A stretch of 64,000 bases of DNA from Cordilura impudica (taxonomy: Eukaryota > Arthropoda > Insecta > Diptera > Scathophagidae). The position numbers and the translations under genes were made by a program. Shown here piece after piece: positions 21,740 through 34,430 of this stretch. The notes under the pieces were generated by a model. That model saw only the letters and a list, made by a program, of their open reading frames with translations. It was not told where the DNA came from and made no database searches. How positions within the stretch are numbered: position 1 is the first letter of the stretch; each line of letters begins with the position of its first letter. Location of the stretch: NCBI GenBank assembly GCA_963682025.1, contig OY821517.1:225921205-225985204 (forward strand), in the 5' to 3' direction.

Positions 21740-24700
21740 CTCCCTCATCACTTCCTTACTTTGAGTGTAGAACGAGTGATGGGAAAATTTTAAAGTTTTT
21801 AATAGATACCGGATCGAATAAAAACTACATTCAACCTTCTTTAGCGAAACACCCGAAACCAAACGAAAACATATTTTTTGCGAATTCAATAGGTGGTAAA
21901 ACTAGAATTTCACACTACATCGAACTAAATCTTTTTGGACTTAGAGACAAAACACTTAAGTTTTTCATTTTACCAACACTCAAATCCTTTGACGCCATTA
22001 TTGGCAATGACACTTTGAAACACCTTAAGGCAGTCATATATACCTCCAACAATTATATGCTCATAGAGAACAGGATTAAAGTACCCATTAAACAACGAGT
22101 GTCGAAAACTGTGTACAACATCGACGCAAAAATCGAACACTTAACTTTAGAGCAAAAAAATAATATGAAATTACTGCTACACCAGTTCCCAACACTATTT
22201 GCTGACCCGGACAAGAAACTCACTTACACAACAAAAGTTGTCGGCGAAATTAGAACTTCTACGGATACGCCAATTTATACAAGATACTATCCATACCCAA
22301 TGTCGCTAAAATCGGAAGTAGAGGACCAAATTAACAAACTTCTCGAAGATGGAATTATTCGACCATCACGATCCCCATACAACTCACCCGTAAGGATTGT
22401 AAATAAAAAACCAGACTCTGAGGGAAATAAACAGTATAGACTAAAAATTTACTATAGGAAGTTAAATTCGGTAACGATTAGCGACCGATATCCGATTCCT
22501 GAAATTAATGAAGTCCTGGCACAATTGGGACGCAACAAGTTTTTCTCGGTTATTGATTTGAAAAGTGGATTTCACCAAATCCCGTTAAAAGAGTCAGACA
22601 TAGAGAAAACCGCATTTTCTGTAAACAACGGAAAGTACGAGTTTACCAGACTTCCTTTCGGACTAAAAAATGCCCCCGCAATATTTCAAAGAGCGTTAGA
22701 CGACATCCTCCGAATCTTTATAGGCAAAATTTGTTACGTCTACATTGACGATATTATAATTTTTGGCGAAACTGAACAAGAACACATGAAAAATTTAGAA
22801 ACAATTTTTGAGGTGCTACAAAACGCAAATATGAAAATTCAGCTAGATAAATGTAACTTTTATGCAAAAGAAGTTGAATTTTTAGGATTTATGGTAACAG
22901 CTGACGGAATAAGAGCAAATCCATCAAAAGTAGAAGCTATAGAAAAAGTTCCTATACCAGGAACCCTCAAAGAACTTAGATCATTCCTGGGAATGTCTGG
23001 ATTTTACAGACGTTTCATTAAGGACTATGCTAAGTTAGCAAAACCGTTAACTCTCATTTTGAGAGGGGAGGAAGGACGATTGTCCAAGCGAATATCGGCA
23101 AAAAAGAAATAACCCTCGACAATAGTGCAATAGAAGCTTTCAATAAAATTAAAAGAACACTTACGTCGAACGAAGTAATGCTACAATACCCTGACTTTCA
23201 AAAAGAATTCCACCTAACTACTGACGCTTCCACTTATGCGATAGGAGCAGTACTAGAGCAAGATGGAGAACCAATCACATTTATTTCAAGAACACTTTCA
23301 AAGTGTGAAGAACATTATGCAACCAACGAAAAAGAGATGCTCGCCATCATATGGGCTTTGAAAACTTTACGAAGTTATCTCTACGGTCCAGTTGCCATAA
23401 AAATATTCACAGACCACCAACCCTTGACTCACGCACTCAGCAACAAGAACAGCAACAGCAAGCTGAAAAGATGGAAGGCAATATTAGAAGAATACAACTA
23501 CGAACTTAAATACAAACCAGGCAGGGCAAACGTTGTAGCAGACACACTTTCTAGAATTCCAGACAACAAACAGCAGACAAACTCAATGACAGCAACACAA
23601 CATATACAGACGTACCAATTAACGTTTTCAGAAACCAATTATTTATTTCAATAGGAGAATCAGCCTCTTACCAGTTTAAGATCATCTTTCCCACTTACCA
23701 TAGACATATTATAGTTGAACGGCTTTTTACTGAAGATAACCTTACAACAATCTTAAAGCGATACTTGAACCCCTCGGTGACCAACGGAATCTTTACTGAT
23801 GACCGCATTTTAGGAAAAATACAAAAGATATATCCCTTGCATTTTAACCATTATAGGACCCGATACACTAGGAAAATTGTGGAAGATTTAATACAGGAAA
23901 CAGACCAAGAAGCCAAAATAATTCAGGAACATCATAGAGCGCAGAGAAATCCTCTTGAAAATAGGGCACAGCTATTGGAAAACTATTATTTTCCCCAAAA
24001 TGGGTGCGAAAACTAAAAAGGTCGCGAAACAATGTAAAATATGTCAGGAAAATAAGTACGAAAGACACCCTACAACACCCATCCTGCACGCTACTCCTAT
24101 TCCGGATTATCCAGGACAAATCGTACATATTGATATTTATCAGACCGATAAAAACGTTGTTTTGACCGCCATAGATAAACTCACGAAGTACGCTCAGGCT
24201 AAACTTATAAAATCAAGAGCTACAGAAGATGTAAGATTGCCGTTACAGGAACTACTAATAAACTTCGGTATGCCTAAGAAAATTGTCATAGACAATGAAA
24301 AATCATTGAGTTCAGCTCCAATAACGTTTATGCTCGAAAATCAATACGGCATCCAGATATTTAAGACACCCCCATACACAAGTACAGTTAACGGACAAAT
24401 AGAACGTTTTCACTCCACCCTTTCCGAAATGATGCGTTGCGTAAAAGCTGAAAATACACATATAAATTTTGAGGAATTACTCTATAGATCTTTATACAAA
24501 TATAACCACTCAATACACTCGACGATTAAAAGGAAACCAATAGAGGCATTTTTCGGACGAAACAAGAGTACTGACCCAAAACAGATAGAAAAAGATAGGT
24601 TGGACAATGTAGAGAAGATCATTGACAAGCAAAATAAAGATCTCGAATTTCATAATAAAAAAAGAACATCTCCCCCTAGTTATAACCCGAACGATACTGT

Positions 24701-24842
24701 GTATGTGAAAATAAATAAAAGACTAGGCAGTAAACTAACACCCAGGTATAAAAAGGAGAAAGTTAAAGAGGACAAAGGAGATACAATATTGACAGAATCC
24801 GGACGTATAGTTCATAAATCTCACATAAAAAATAGTAATTAG
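21728..24842 (+). pseudogene. pol: Errantivirus pol: protease, RT, RNase H, integrase, broken
   Basis: Pol follows gag by a -1 shift. Protease has FLIDTGSN (21796-21820). RT has LPFGLKNAPAIFQ and the catalytic YIDD (about 22741-22752). RNase H has LTTDASTYAIGAVL (23215 onward) and TDHQPLTH. Integrase has a CKICQEN zinc half at about 24032 and the catalytic residues in HIDIYQ, IVIDNE and NGQIERFHS (24126-24410). The frame is broken three times: in a G/A-rich run near 23060-23075 (stop at 23110), near 23640 (stop at 23652) and in a T/A-rich stretch near 23985-24000 (stop at 24014). RT alone is open from 21728 to 23110. The RNase H and integrase parts are intact pieces in other frames. No functional polyprotein can be produced. 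Confidence 0.9.
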
Positions 24843-25179
24843 AAAATAGTAATAAATAGGAAAAAAGGGAAACGTATAAAGAATTATCGAACAATATGCC
24901 ATAGGCATACGATTTAGTAACTAATAATGTAGAATCTTAATATTAAAAACACGTACACGTAGTACTGTATTAAATGAAATTGAAAAAAAAGGAGAAAGGA
25001 GAAAACTAAAGCTATCGAAAAATAATGTAAAACAATAAATATGAAAATAATAATCAAAATAAATATCGAGTACTAAGCCATAGGCATACGATTTTAAACA
25101 GTACATTAGATAAGAACGTTAAATCTAAAAAATAAAAAATAGAAAAAATCCTTAATTCACTTACAGACTTTTCACCTGT
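24843..25179 (+). other. Errantivirus pol-env spacer with env splice acceptor candidate
   Basis: This is non-coding and A-rich. The word GCCATAGGCATACGATTT occurs twice (24898-24915 and 25077-25094). TTAATTCACTTACAG (ending 25166) just before env is a good 3' splice site, fitting the spliced subgenomic env RNA known for gypsy. Confidence 0.5.
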
Positions 25180-26564
25180 ATGGTGCATGCAGAATTCCAG
25201 ATTCTGGACTACACAAATTCTCAATTAGTTACTCTAAAGGATGACACAGCTAGAATACAGGAAGGAACTTTTAAAACAATTCACTTAATTGACTTAGCGG
25301 AATATGACAAAATGACGACAGAAATAGAGAAGACAATTAACAACAATATAACGGTGACCCAGGAGTTATACCCTTTTCTCATACACGAACTATCTCAAAT
25401 CCGCACGTTTATATCAAGGATAACCCCTAAAATAAGGAGGAAACGATCACTAGACTCTATAGGCTCTACATGGAAGTGGATAGCGGGTAACCCCGATCAC
25501 CATGACCTAGAAATAATTAATGATGACTTACGAAATTTAACCGAAAGTAATAACAGACAGGTAATTATAAATAAATTACTAATTGAGAAGATAAATGAAC
25601 AAAATCTGAGAAGAAATCAAATAATGAAAGTTGTTAAAGATAATAAAAATATTAAATTGGAATTAAGTTTAAGAACGAAGTACCAATTAAGACTTATTAA
25701 AGAAGAATTGTTAAATATAGAATACGCCTTGCATTGGGCCAAATCTAATGTAGTAAATTCATTTATACTATCTAACATAGAAATAAAAACTATAGAAGAA
25801 ATTGTTAAGCACGAGGGAATACCCTATATAAATATCGAAGAAGAATTAGAATTCACAGACATTAATATAGCCGTAAACGGTTCAATGATTGTTTATATTT
25901 TAAGTTTACCCACTACACAAAACGAAGAGTGTGAAACACTTATAATGGAATCTGTAAAATCTAATAATAAGATAACCAAAATTGAATATGAAAAAATCTT
26001 AAAATGTAAAAGAAAGACTTTTGGAATTAAATCTTATTGTAAAAAATATAATAAGAAAAGTATTTATAATGAAAAAATTTAATAGAATTAAGTGAAAATA
26101 ATTGCATAATTAAACTATTGAAAAGCCAATTGCCAAACTGCACACGCACTAATGCTGATCATGTAAACGATTTTGAAGAAATACAACCTGGAATACTTTT
26201 CCTTAATGACTACAATGGCACTGTACTGATTGATAATCAACCGCTTCAACTAACAGGCACCTTTATTATAAAGCATAATAATTCAACTATAAAACTACAT
26301 GATAAGGTATTTTATGTCCAAGAAATGACATACCTAGAACCACTACCAGCTATCTTACAGCAATCAACCGTAAAAGACCAGCTAGAAGAATTCCTTTCTC
26401 TCGAAATGATTAAAGACCTTGAGATACGGAATAGAGATAAAATTGCAAATGCTGACCTGATCAATAAGATCAGCCTTACCCTTAACGCCAGCGTAACATT
26501 CACTGTTAAAATTTTCCGGCTTACCAAACTTCTTTTTCTTCGTTTCCCCTATCGCACCGGATAA
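25180..26564 (+). pseudogene. env: Errantivirus env-like gene (copy 2), one frameshift
   Basis: This is an envelope-like protein in the third ORF position of an insect errantivirus. The first frame, 300 codons from ATG 25180, contains a basic furin-type site RRKRS at residues 86-90, then STWKWIAGNPDHHD, the start of the fusion-subunit-like region. The frame ends at 26080-26082. The remaining C-terminal part is open in another frame to 26564, including GTFIIKHNNSTIKL and a hydrophobic end. The break is a shift in an A-run near 26073, shared with copy 1. No clear signal peptide precedes residue 1, so the true N-terminus may come from a spliced leader exon. Sequence after 26564 shows no polypurine tract or LTR, so the 3' end of the element is lost. 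Confidence 0.85.
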
Positions 26565-26703
26565 CCGTTGGTGACGTTCGTCCTCAGACCCAACCGCCTC
26601 TGACGACCTCTAAACCACTTTCAACACGCACATTCACTTGCCTTGATTTTTTTTAAACTCCACCGCTTGTCCTTATTTCCTAGTTCACAATTATAATGAA
26701 TAG

Positions 26704-27344
26704 TTGAACTTTAAATCAGACTTCAGGCAAGTTAAACAAAACACAACTTCAGCTGTTTTTCAAGGTTATAAACGTACGCCTTGCCTGCGTCAAAAACTTT
26801 TACAATCATATCGCAGTTTTGGTAAAAAAAAAGCCATTTACTGCATCCAGACTGATAAAAGACGATTTAAAATTAAGCGTGTCATTTGGAACCATAAGCA
26901 GAAGGGTAAATGAAGTCGGTTTAAAGAATTTTTTTTGCAAAGCAGAAGCCACTGTTACGTCCCGCAAACATTAGAAAGCGATTGAACTTCGCTAAAAAGT
27001 ATGTTAACATGTCAAAAACATTTTGGGGTAAATTAATCTGGTCAGACGAGTCAAAATTTGAATTGAAAAATTAATAGCGTCGAAATGTGTAGTGTCAGCC
27101 TTCGCAAAACCTGAAGCCTAGAAACATAAACAATACTGTTAAGCATGGTGGAGGAAGCCTAATGATATTGAGGTGCTCTTCTTTCGTAGTGCTCAGGAAA
27201 TGTGCTTGGGAGGACTTTATCTTTCAGCAGAATAATGATCCCAAGCAAACCAGTGAGGTCGCAAACAATTATTTAAGAGATAATAACATCGAAAAACTGG
27301 AATTGCCGCCACAGAGCCCGGATTTGAACCCTATATATTGCTAA
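26704..27344 (+). pseudogene. Tc1-like transposase remnant (copy 2)
   Basis: Same remnant as 1298-1938, with the same stops and shifts. The WSDESKFEL (about 27040) and QSPDLNP (about 27315) words are present. One visible difference is G for A near 26729. It carries no intact frame and no terminal repeats. Confidence 0.8.
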
Positions 27345-27508
27345 ATATTTATTTGACGACTAAATTTGTAAGGGTTGCCAAAACTCATCATTTCATTTAT
27401 TATTATTTTTAATTATTTCTTATTTTATTTATTTATTTTTTTTGATTTCAATTTGAGTCATAGTCACGTTCGAAAACTAGGTTGAAGACACCGCCTATTT
27501 AAAACACA

Positions 27509-27905
27509 TTGAGCAAAATCAGCCTCGCCTATCCTTCAATGTCTTCGAAGTCATCTCGACCGCTAATTGAGTCTCCACAAATTGGGGAGAAGCTGAAGAG
27601 AAAGGAAAATATGAAGAAGAAAAAACTTCTTTATCTACAACATTCTTTACCACATATGACAGTCTCTAATGCAGGTAGAGACAGTTTACATTTGGTATTT
27701 GAAGCAGCGACCAAGGTACGGGGTTTTTTTAAAATAAATATCTGTTACCAGGACCAGATCTTAACCAACAATTAATTGGCGTTATGTTAAAATTTCTTGA
27801 ACATCTGATTTCAATATGTGGTGATATAAGGGAAATGTCTTTACAGGTGGCGATTCGTAAAGAAGACCAAGATTCTCAGCGGTTTTTAACAGAAAACATA
27901 TATAT
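27509..27905 (+). pseudogene. BEL/Pao reverse transcriptase fragment (copy 2)
   Basis: Duplicate of 2104-2500, with LVFEAATKVRG and the GDIREM...QVAIRKEDQ RT words in two frames. It is bounded on the right by the 5' LTR of the roo-like BEL element. Confidence 0.7.
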
Positions 27906-27939
27906 CAACCGATTAGAAAATTTTTCATGACAAGAGTCA

Positions 27940-28691
27940 TGTTAATTCGTTCTGAATGCTTTTTTATTTTTTATAACAACTTAAATTATTTATATTCATT
28001 TCCCACGCTTTTGTCATCAAAACGTGAGAACTGCTGCGTCTGCAAATTCACGGCTCACACGACATAAATAAAAGTTACACGTGCCTATATGAATTGACAG
28101 TCGCAGAAATTCTTATACTTATTTCTCACAAGCAAGTGTGAGAACTACTGCGTCTACAAATTCATGGCTCAAACGAAACAAATAAACGTTGCACTTGCCT
28201 CTATGAATTAGCAATCGCAGAAATTCTTATATATATTTCAAACAAACAAAAGCATGAGAACTACTGCGTCTGCAAATTCATGGCTCAAACAAAGCCTATA
28301 AACGTTACACGTGCCGATATGAATTAGCAGTCGCGGTAATGCAATTAATATCTTGGCATGAATATTTTTTGCCTTTTTGTTTTGTTTGCTATTTTATTTT
28401 ATTTACTTTTATTTTTATATACATACGTCTCACCTGTAATAATATTTAAATAGCATGAGTCTTTTAACAAAATACACATTAATATTTTGTCAATCAAAGA
28501 GGACACATCTACCAATTTGTTTCTCCACGTTATCCTTGTGCACCACTTGGATAACTTCAACCAAAATCCTAATTATATTATCCTTGTGTACCTCTTGGAT
28601 AATTTAACCCTAAATAACAAATGATTTGGTGAAACACCAAGTTATCCTTTTATTAATTAAGCAAGACATACGAGTTTTTGCCTTAATATAT
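27940..28691 (+). mobile_element. 5' LTR of roo-like BEL element (copy 2)
   Basis: It starts TGTTAATTCG, and the primer-binding site TGGCGACCGGGGCATGAC follows at 28692-28709. It carries the same three-unit array (about 28005-28340) as copy 1. A C/T difference near 28461 (GAGTCTTTT versus GAGTCCTTT) separates the copies. Confidence 0.7.
28005..28340 (+). repeat. Three ~115-bp tandem repeats in BEL 5' LTR (copy 2)
   Basis: Same array as 2600-2935. The 3' LTR at 36175 holds only one, internally deleted unit. Confidence 0.85.
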
Positions 28692-28890
28692 TGGCGACCG
28701 GGGCATGACTTGCAATCTTCGCATAGTTCAACCGAATGCTACAAGCCTTCATCCGCAAGCTACAAGCTTTCAACCCTAAGCTACAAGCGTCCAACCACAA
28801 GCTACAAGCGCCCAGCCGAAATCACCAAACTTTCAGCACCAAGCTACAAGCATCAACCGCAAGCAGACCAAAGAAGTCAACGAAACTACC

Positions 28891-30176
28891 ATGGCAAGGA
28901 CAGCAAAGCAAATTCTTCGCCAGCTGAACGAAACTGGGGAATCTACTGCCACCATTGTCCTAAATTTCACCAAGGACTCAGCCAGTCGGAAAACAGCAAC
29001 CTATTATCAAGATCGATTGTCCCGTATCAACAGCGGGGCTTAAAGGATTTAGACACATCCGATGAGTATTCACTTCCGACTACTACACTCGAATTCAGGC
29101 ATTGGCAGTAAAGTACATAGAGATCATGGAACGTGAGCGTGGTACTCAAGGCCTAGAATCTGGTGGAAAAGAACTTGCTGATTCCAAATCTGCGAACACG
29201 GTTCATCCAGTAGGTGCAGCTAATGCATCTGTCGTCACAGTTGGTCACGATGGACTGATCAGTCGGTCCCTTGGAAAAATGTCAGCTCTTACTCGACAGC
29301 TAGAAGACCTTCACCTCCAGGTCAAGATATTTCTTATTATGATGTAAAAAGGGGCATGCTCACCCAATTATGGCAGCAACTAGAAAGGCTCAATGATGAA
29401 GTGTTCGATAAATATCCCAACCCAGACATCGCAGGCCACGATTCAAGAATATATGTTCACCACCACCACTCAACCATAGAAACTATGGCGAGACCATCTG
29501 ATCTACCATTACCCACGGTCATCTCGCTGTTACTGCGGAAAATTATCAAGCTGTCTGGCAACTGCTGCAGGATCGGTATGACAACAAAAGAATAATAGTG
29601 GCAATAGCGGTTCAACGACTACGTGACCAGCCATCTGGTGCATCCATATTAAGTGCTATTAAACGGTTGCACGATACAACGAAGGAATGTTTGGCAGCCC
29701 TCTCCAACATGGAGCTCAAAATTTCATCATAGGTTCCGCTCTTAATACACATACTGTTTAAAAAGGTGGACCAATCCGTTCATACTCAATATGAACAATC
29801 AATTTCCAACCCAAACGAGCTGCAAACAATTAGCCAATTTTTTACCTTCCTCGAGAATCATTTCCAAACTCTTGAGGGAATGGGATATAAAGAGAAAACC
29901 GTTTCTATTAACAAAACATGCGCACTTACTGCACAATCCCGATGCGATAACCGACGATACGTAGGGTGCAAGCAAGATTCTCATCCATTATATCGATGCA
30001 AGGAATTCATCCAGTTAAGCCAAACAAACAGACTTAACCTGGTACGGAAGCATAAATTATGTGTTAACTACTTCAATAGTAACCATGTGACCAAAAGAGC
30101 ACCACTTAAGGCCGCTGGCGGAAATGTGGAAAAAGGCACCACACCCTGGTATATTTGGAACAAGTACCTTTGGTAA
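28891..30176 (+). pseudogene. gag: BEL/Pao gag, broken (copy 2)
   Basis: Same gene as 3486-4771 with the same early stop after 50 codons and the same loss of the second zinc knuckle. The DUF1759-like word YQAVWQLLQDRYDNKR is near 29535-29585. Copy-specific changes include GTG in place of ATG at 29766 and Asn for Tyr in the KTVSI(N/Y)KTC segment. Decay is thus mostly older than the duplication, and no part is long enough to suggest function. Confidence 0.8.
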
Positions 30177-33100
30177 ATTTTTTTCCAAGGAAACGCTGTA
30201 GGCCTAAAAATGAAACTTAGTCAACCAATGAAGCAGTTATGCTTAATAAACCCGCAACAGAAAACGCCATTTCACTCTTCAACACCCCAGCAGACGAAGC
30301 TGAAAGCATGTCAGTAAGTTCTGTAAGCAGAAGACCCTATGTTTTACTATGAACAGCATAGGTAAAGGTCAAGTCGAATGGTTTGGAAACCAAATACAAG
30401 GCAATTCTCGATTCGGGATCACAAGTCAATCTCAATGCAGAGAGATTAGTTACACGGCTTGGACTCCAAGCAAGGGCCACATCAATTTCAATCAACGGCA
30501 TTGGAAAAAAACCGCACCAAGGTTCAACATCGAGTCAACATTACTCTTCAATCCCGACTCAACAATTTTTCAACCCGGCTTGAGGCATTTGTATTACCAC
30601 AAATAACTGCTCCAAAACCCGCTCAACTGCTTACTATCGATCAGTGGTCGATTCCAAACAATATCGCATTGGCAGACCCAACCTTTAGCCGTCCAGACAA
30701 AATCGAGATTTTGTTAGGGGCCGAATATTATCATCAACAACTTGCTACAAAATACAACTTTTTGCTGGATATTATCAGGGAAGGTATCTGGTGAACAACT
30801 ATCATCAGCAATAGACGGTGTCCTAACTGAAGAGGATACAATAAATATGGCTATTGAACGATTTTGGAAACTCGAGGAGATCGAAAGCAAACAGCAACAA
30901 TTATCTCCTTATGACGCCCAATATGAGACACATTTTAATCAGCATACTACTCGTGACAAAGAAGGACAATTCGTAGTACGTCTTCCATTCAGTACTAAAA
31001 CGTCTTCATCTGGATCTTCACCTAGTATTTCCTTTAACCGATTCCTCTCATTAGAACGCCAATTATCGAAAGACCCTGCACTGAAGGATCAATATGTGCA
31101 ATTTATGAAGGTGTATGAAACAATGGGGCCCATGGCGAAAATTCAAAAAGACGAAAAAGGGGTGCATAAATACTTTATCCCTCATCACTGCGTTTTACGA
31201 CCTGAAAGCAGCACCACTAATATTAGGGTGTTCTTCGATGATTCAGCAAAAACAGTGTCAGGAATATTATTGAATGATATTTTGCATACTGGGCCACCAC
31301 CGCAAAATGATCTGCTGACTGTTGTTCTGCGCTTTCGACTGCAGCGTTTCGTGTTCACTACAGACAAAAAAAAAATTCACCACCAAATAGTGATCCATCC
31401 CAAAGACCGACAGTACCAGATCATCCTGTGGCGAACTAATTCTTCTGAACCCAACAGTTATTTTCAATTAAACACAGTTATATATGGCAGTAGGTCAGCG
31501 CCATATCTGGCAATCAAATGCTTGAAGGAAAGAAGCCATGACAATACCGTGCAATTTCCTTTAGCAGCCAGCTTCCCGGAAACGAGTTTTTATGTCGATG
31601 AAGAATTATGTGGAGCCGATAGCCTGAACACAACTCTAGACACTCAACGCCAACTATATGTCATGGCTAAGTATGGGTTCCATTTAAGGAAGTGGTGCGC
31701 CAGTCACACCCAACTGCTCCGCAACATTCCCAATGATGATCAAGAAGTCAATCTAGACTTCTCCACAGACGAAACGGATTTTACAAAAACGATAGGATTA
31801 GTGTGGCTACCCAAAGATGACCTACTCAAAATCAAGGTAAATATACAACCAATCAAGGATGTAACTAAAATGATAGTCACGTCGGATTTAGCGCGCTTTT
31901 TTGACCCACTCGGTCTACTGTCCCCAGTAGTCGTCAGAGCAAAAATGTTTGTCCAGGAACTATGGACCATGAATCTCTCATGGGAAGATGCTGTACCGTC
32001 AGAACTTGATCCACGCTGGCGAAGTTTCCGCAATAATTTAAGTTAACTTGAAAACTTTCAGGCGCATCGGCATGTCTATAAGGGAGGTATTCCTAGTAAG
32101 ACACAACTTCATGTTTTCACAGATGCTTCCAAAAAGGCGTATGGAGCCGCAATACATGTCAGAACATTTTTACCAAATAAAACAGTCATCGTTTACTTCC
32201 TACGTGCGAAGTCTCCTATAGCTCCTCTCAAACAGCAAACGTTCCCAAGTTTGAAATTATGTGCTGCCCAGCTAGGTGCTAACTTGGCGCAAAGCTTAAG
32301 CTCAACTTGGATATGAGTACAACGCCAACATTCTACTTATCCGACTCAAAAATGGTTTTAGCCTGGATAAATTCAAGAGCATCTTAATTTTATACATCTG
32401 TAGCAAATCGAATTATTTCAATTCAAGAAAGCACTGTACCTGAGCAATGGCGGCATGTGAGTTCTAAAGATAACCCAGCAGACATCTCATCTAGAGATTT
32501 GGCTCGACAATAGTTAAAACATACACTCCACTGGATGCATGGGCCATTCTTTCTCCATGCAGACGAGAAACATTGGCCTCCTACTTTTTGTTTAAGCTCT
32601 GACGTGACGATAATTGAACATAAGCAAAAGTCTACAATTCACTGGTTGCTGTCAATAGTGAAACATTTCTGCATAGCATAAACCACAGAAATTCATTTAA
32701 AATGTTTCAACGAATTATGGGATACATCGTAAGATTTATCAATAACGTTAAAACTATTAAGGCAGAGCGGGAAACCCAGCGAACTCTGACAACTTTGGAA
32801 CTTCACGACGCGCTTGCCATCATTATTCGAATCACCCAACTGTATGCCTTCAAGGACGATATTAAGCACCTGCAAAAACAAGAGGAACTTAAGGCATCGA
32901 GTGAAATTAAAAGCTTATCACCATTTTTGGATGACCATAAAATTCTAAGAGTTGGAGGTAGATTAGAAGCAACTACGTTATTTTTTAATGCCAAACATCC
33001 AATGTTACTGCCCTATAACGACACAATCAGCAGACTAATCTTTGAGTCGATACATAAAAAAACCTACATTGTGGTCCTAGCGCATTCCTTGCAACCATAA

Positions 33101-34336
33101 CATAATGCTTTTGGCCCACCAAAGGCAAACACCTGGCTCAGGAAACTTCATAAATATGTCCAATGTGCAAGATCGAATCCAAAACTTTTTCAACAAATCA
33201 TGGAAAATTTAACAGAAAGAAGAGTAATGCTAGCAAGACCTGTTACACTACACCACAAATTTTCAAAAATTCTCATATCCTCGACATTTGTTACATCATT
33301 TCTATGTAGAATTTTCTGCTGAATTGAAATATGAAGTCAGATTGTCCAAACGTAGAAATGTTTTTGAGATATTGCAAAATTACCGTTTTTTTTGATTATA
33401 GAAAAAGCTGACCTCACTTTTTATTTAATATATTTAATATTTGTTAACCGCTTTTTATTGTATTTTTATCAAATGTTCTACTTGTTCTACTTTTGAACAA
33501 TCTGAATTCACATTTCGATTCAGCGGAAAATTCTACATAGAAATGATGTATCAAATATCGAGGATATTTTTTTTTGTTCAGTAGGGTTATAATGCAGGAG
33601 TTGACTACTGTGGCCCAATATGGGTTCACTTTAAAACCAGAGGAAAATGACCCCAAAATGAGTACATTGCGGTTTTCTGTTGCTTTTCTATAAAAGCAGT
33701 TCATCTAGAACTAGTAACGGGCCTTAGAACTGATGCAGAGTTGTCAACTGCGTTGACAGTTTTCAAAAGCATTAATTTCCATTTTATTTCTCCTCGAGCC
33801 CCGCATTTTGGGGGGCTGTGGGAAACTGCATTCAAATTCGCCAAAAGATTACTGGTTAAAAAAATAGCAAATGCATCTCTGACTTATGAAGAAATGGAAA
33901 CCGTAATAATAGAGGTCGAAGCGATCCTTAATTCGAGGTCAATTGCCCCATTGTCGAGCAATCCCAATGAAGAGGTTGTACTCATACCAGGCCATTTCCT
34001 GATTAGTGAACCTCTCACGGCACAAGTTGATGCAACTGCACAATCAACTTCAAAAACACTTGCCAATTGGTGGGAATTAGTGTCGCGAATAAAACATAAA
34101 TTTTGGAACCGATGGTCACAGGAATACCTTAATGAACTTCAGCAGCGTAACAAATGGCAAACTAAGGCTCAAAATCTGTAGCAAGAGACCATAGTCATAA
34201 ACAAGGATAACTCACCGGTCGTGACGTGGCGTCTCGGAAAGTTATCCATAAATACCCTGGTCCAGATGGCGTCGCCAGAACAGCGGATGTCGCTTTCTAG
34301 CTCCTCTTCCCTTCTAATCACCAATAATGAAAGCTG
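30177..34336 (+). pseudogene. pol: BEL/Pao pol, broken (copy 2)
   Basis: Domain order as in copy 1: protease AILDSGSQ near 30401, RT 30742-32050, RNase H TDASKKAYGAA near 32119, integrase zinc region, GVDYCGP near 33605, PRAPHFGGLWE near 33796-33830 and a DUF5641-like tail to about 34310. Here the RT N-terminal half is one open frame of 434 codons (30742-32046) that lacks the nonsense codon and A-run shift seen in copy 1, and includes the YVDE box near 31592. It ends in a copy-specific TAA at 32044-32046, where copy 1 reads GAA. Integrase is split by the same foldback element and lacks the same central segment with the second catalytic Asp, so the polyprotein is dead in both copies. Confidence 0.85.
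33275..33567. mobile_element. Foldback/MITE-like element inside BEL integrase (copy 2)
   Basis: Duplicate of 7869-8161 with the same ~75-bp inverted arms and flanking TA, and so inserted before the large duplication. Confidence 0.75.
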
Positions 34337-34430
34337 ACACTGAAATAGAACTTACCAACTCAATACGTAAAAGAAGCAGTTCACCCAGCGGTAAAACAAA
34401 GCGAAACGCTGTACCCTAACTGCAACAAGC

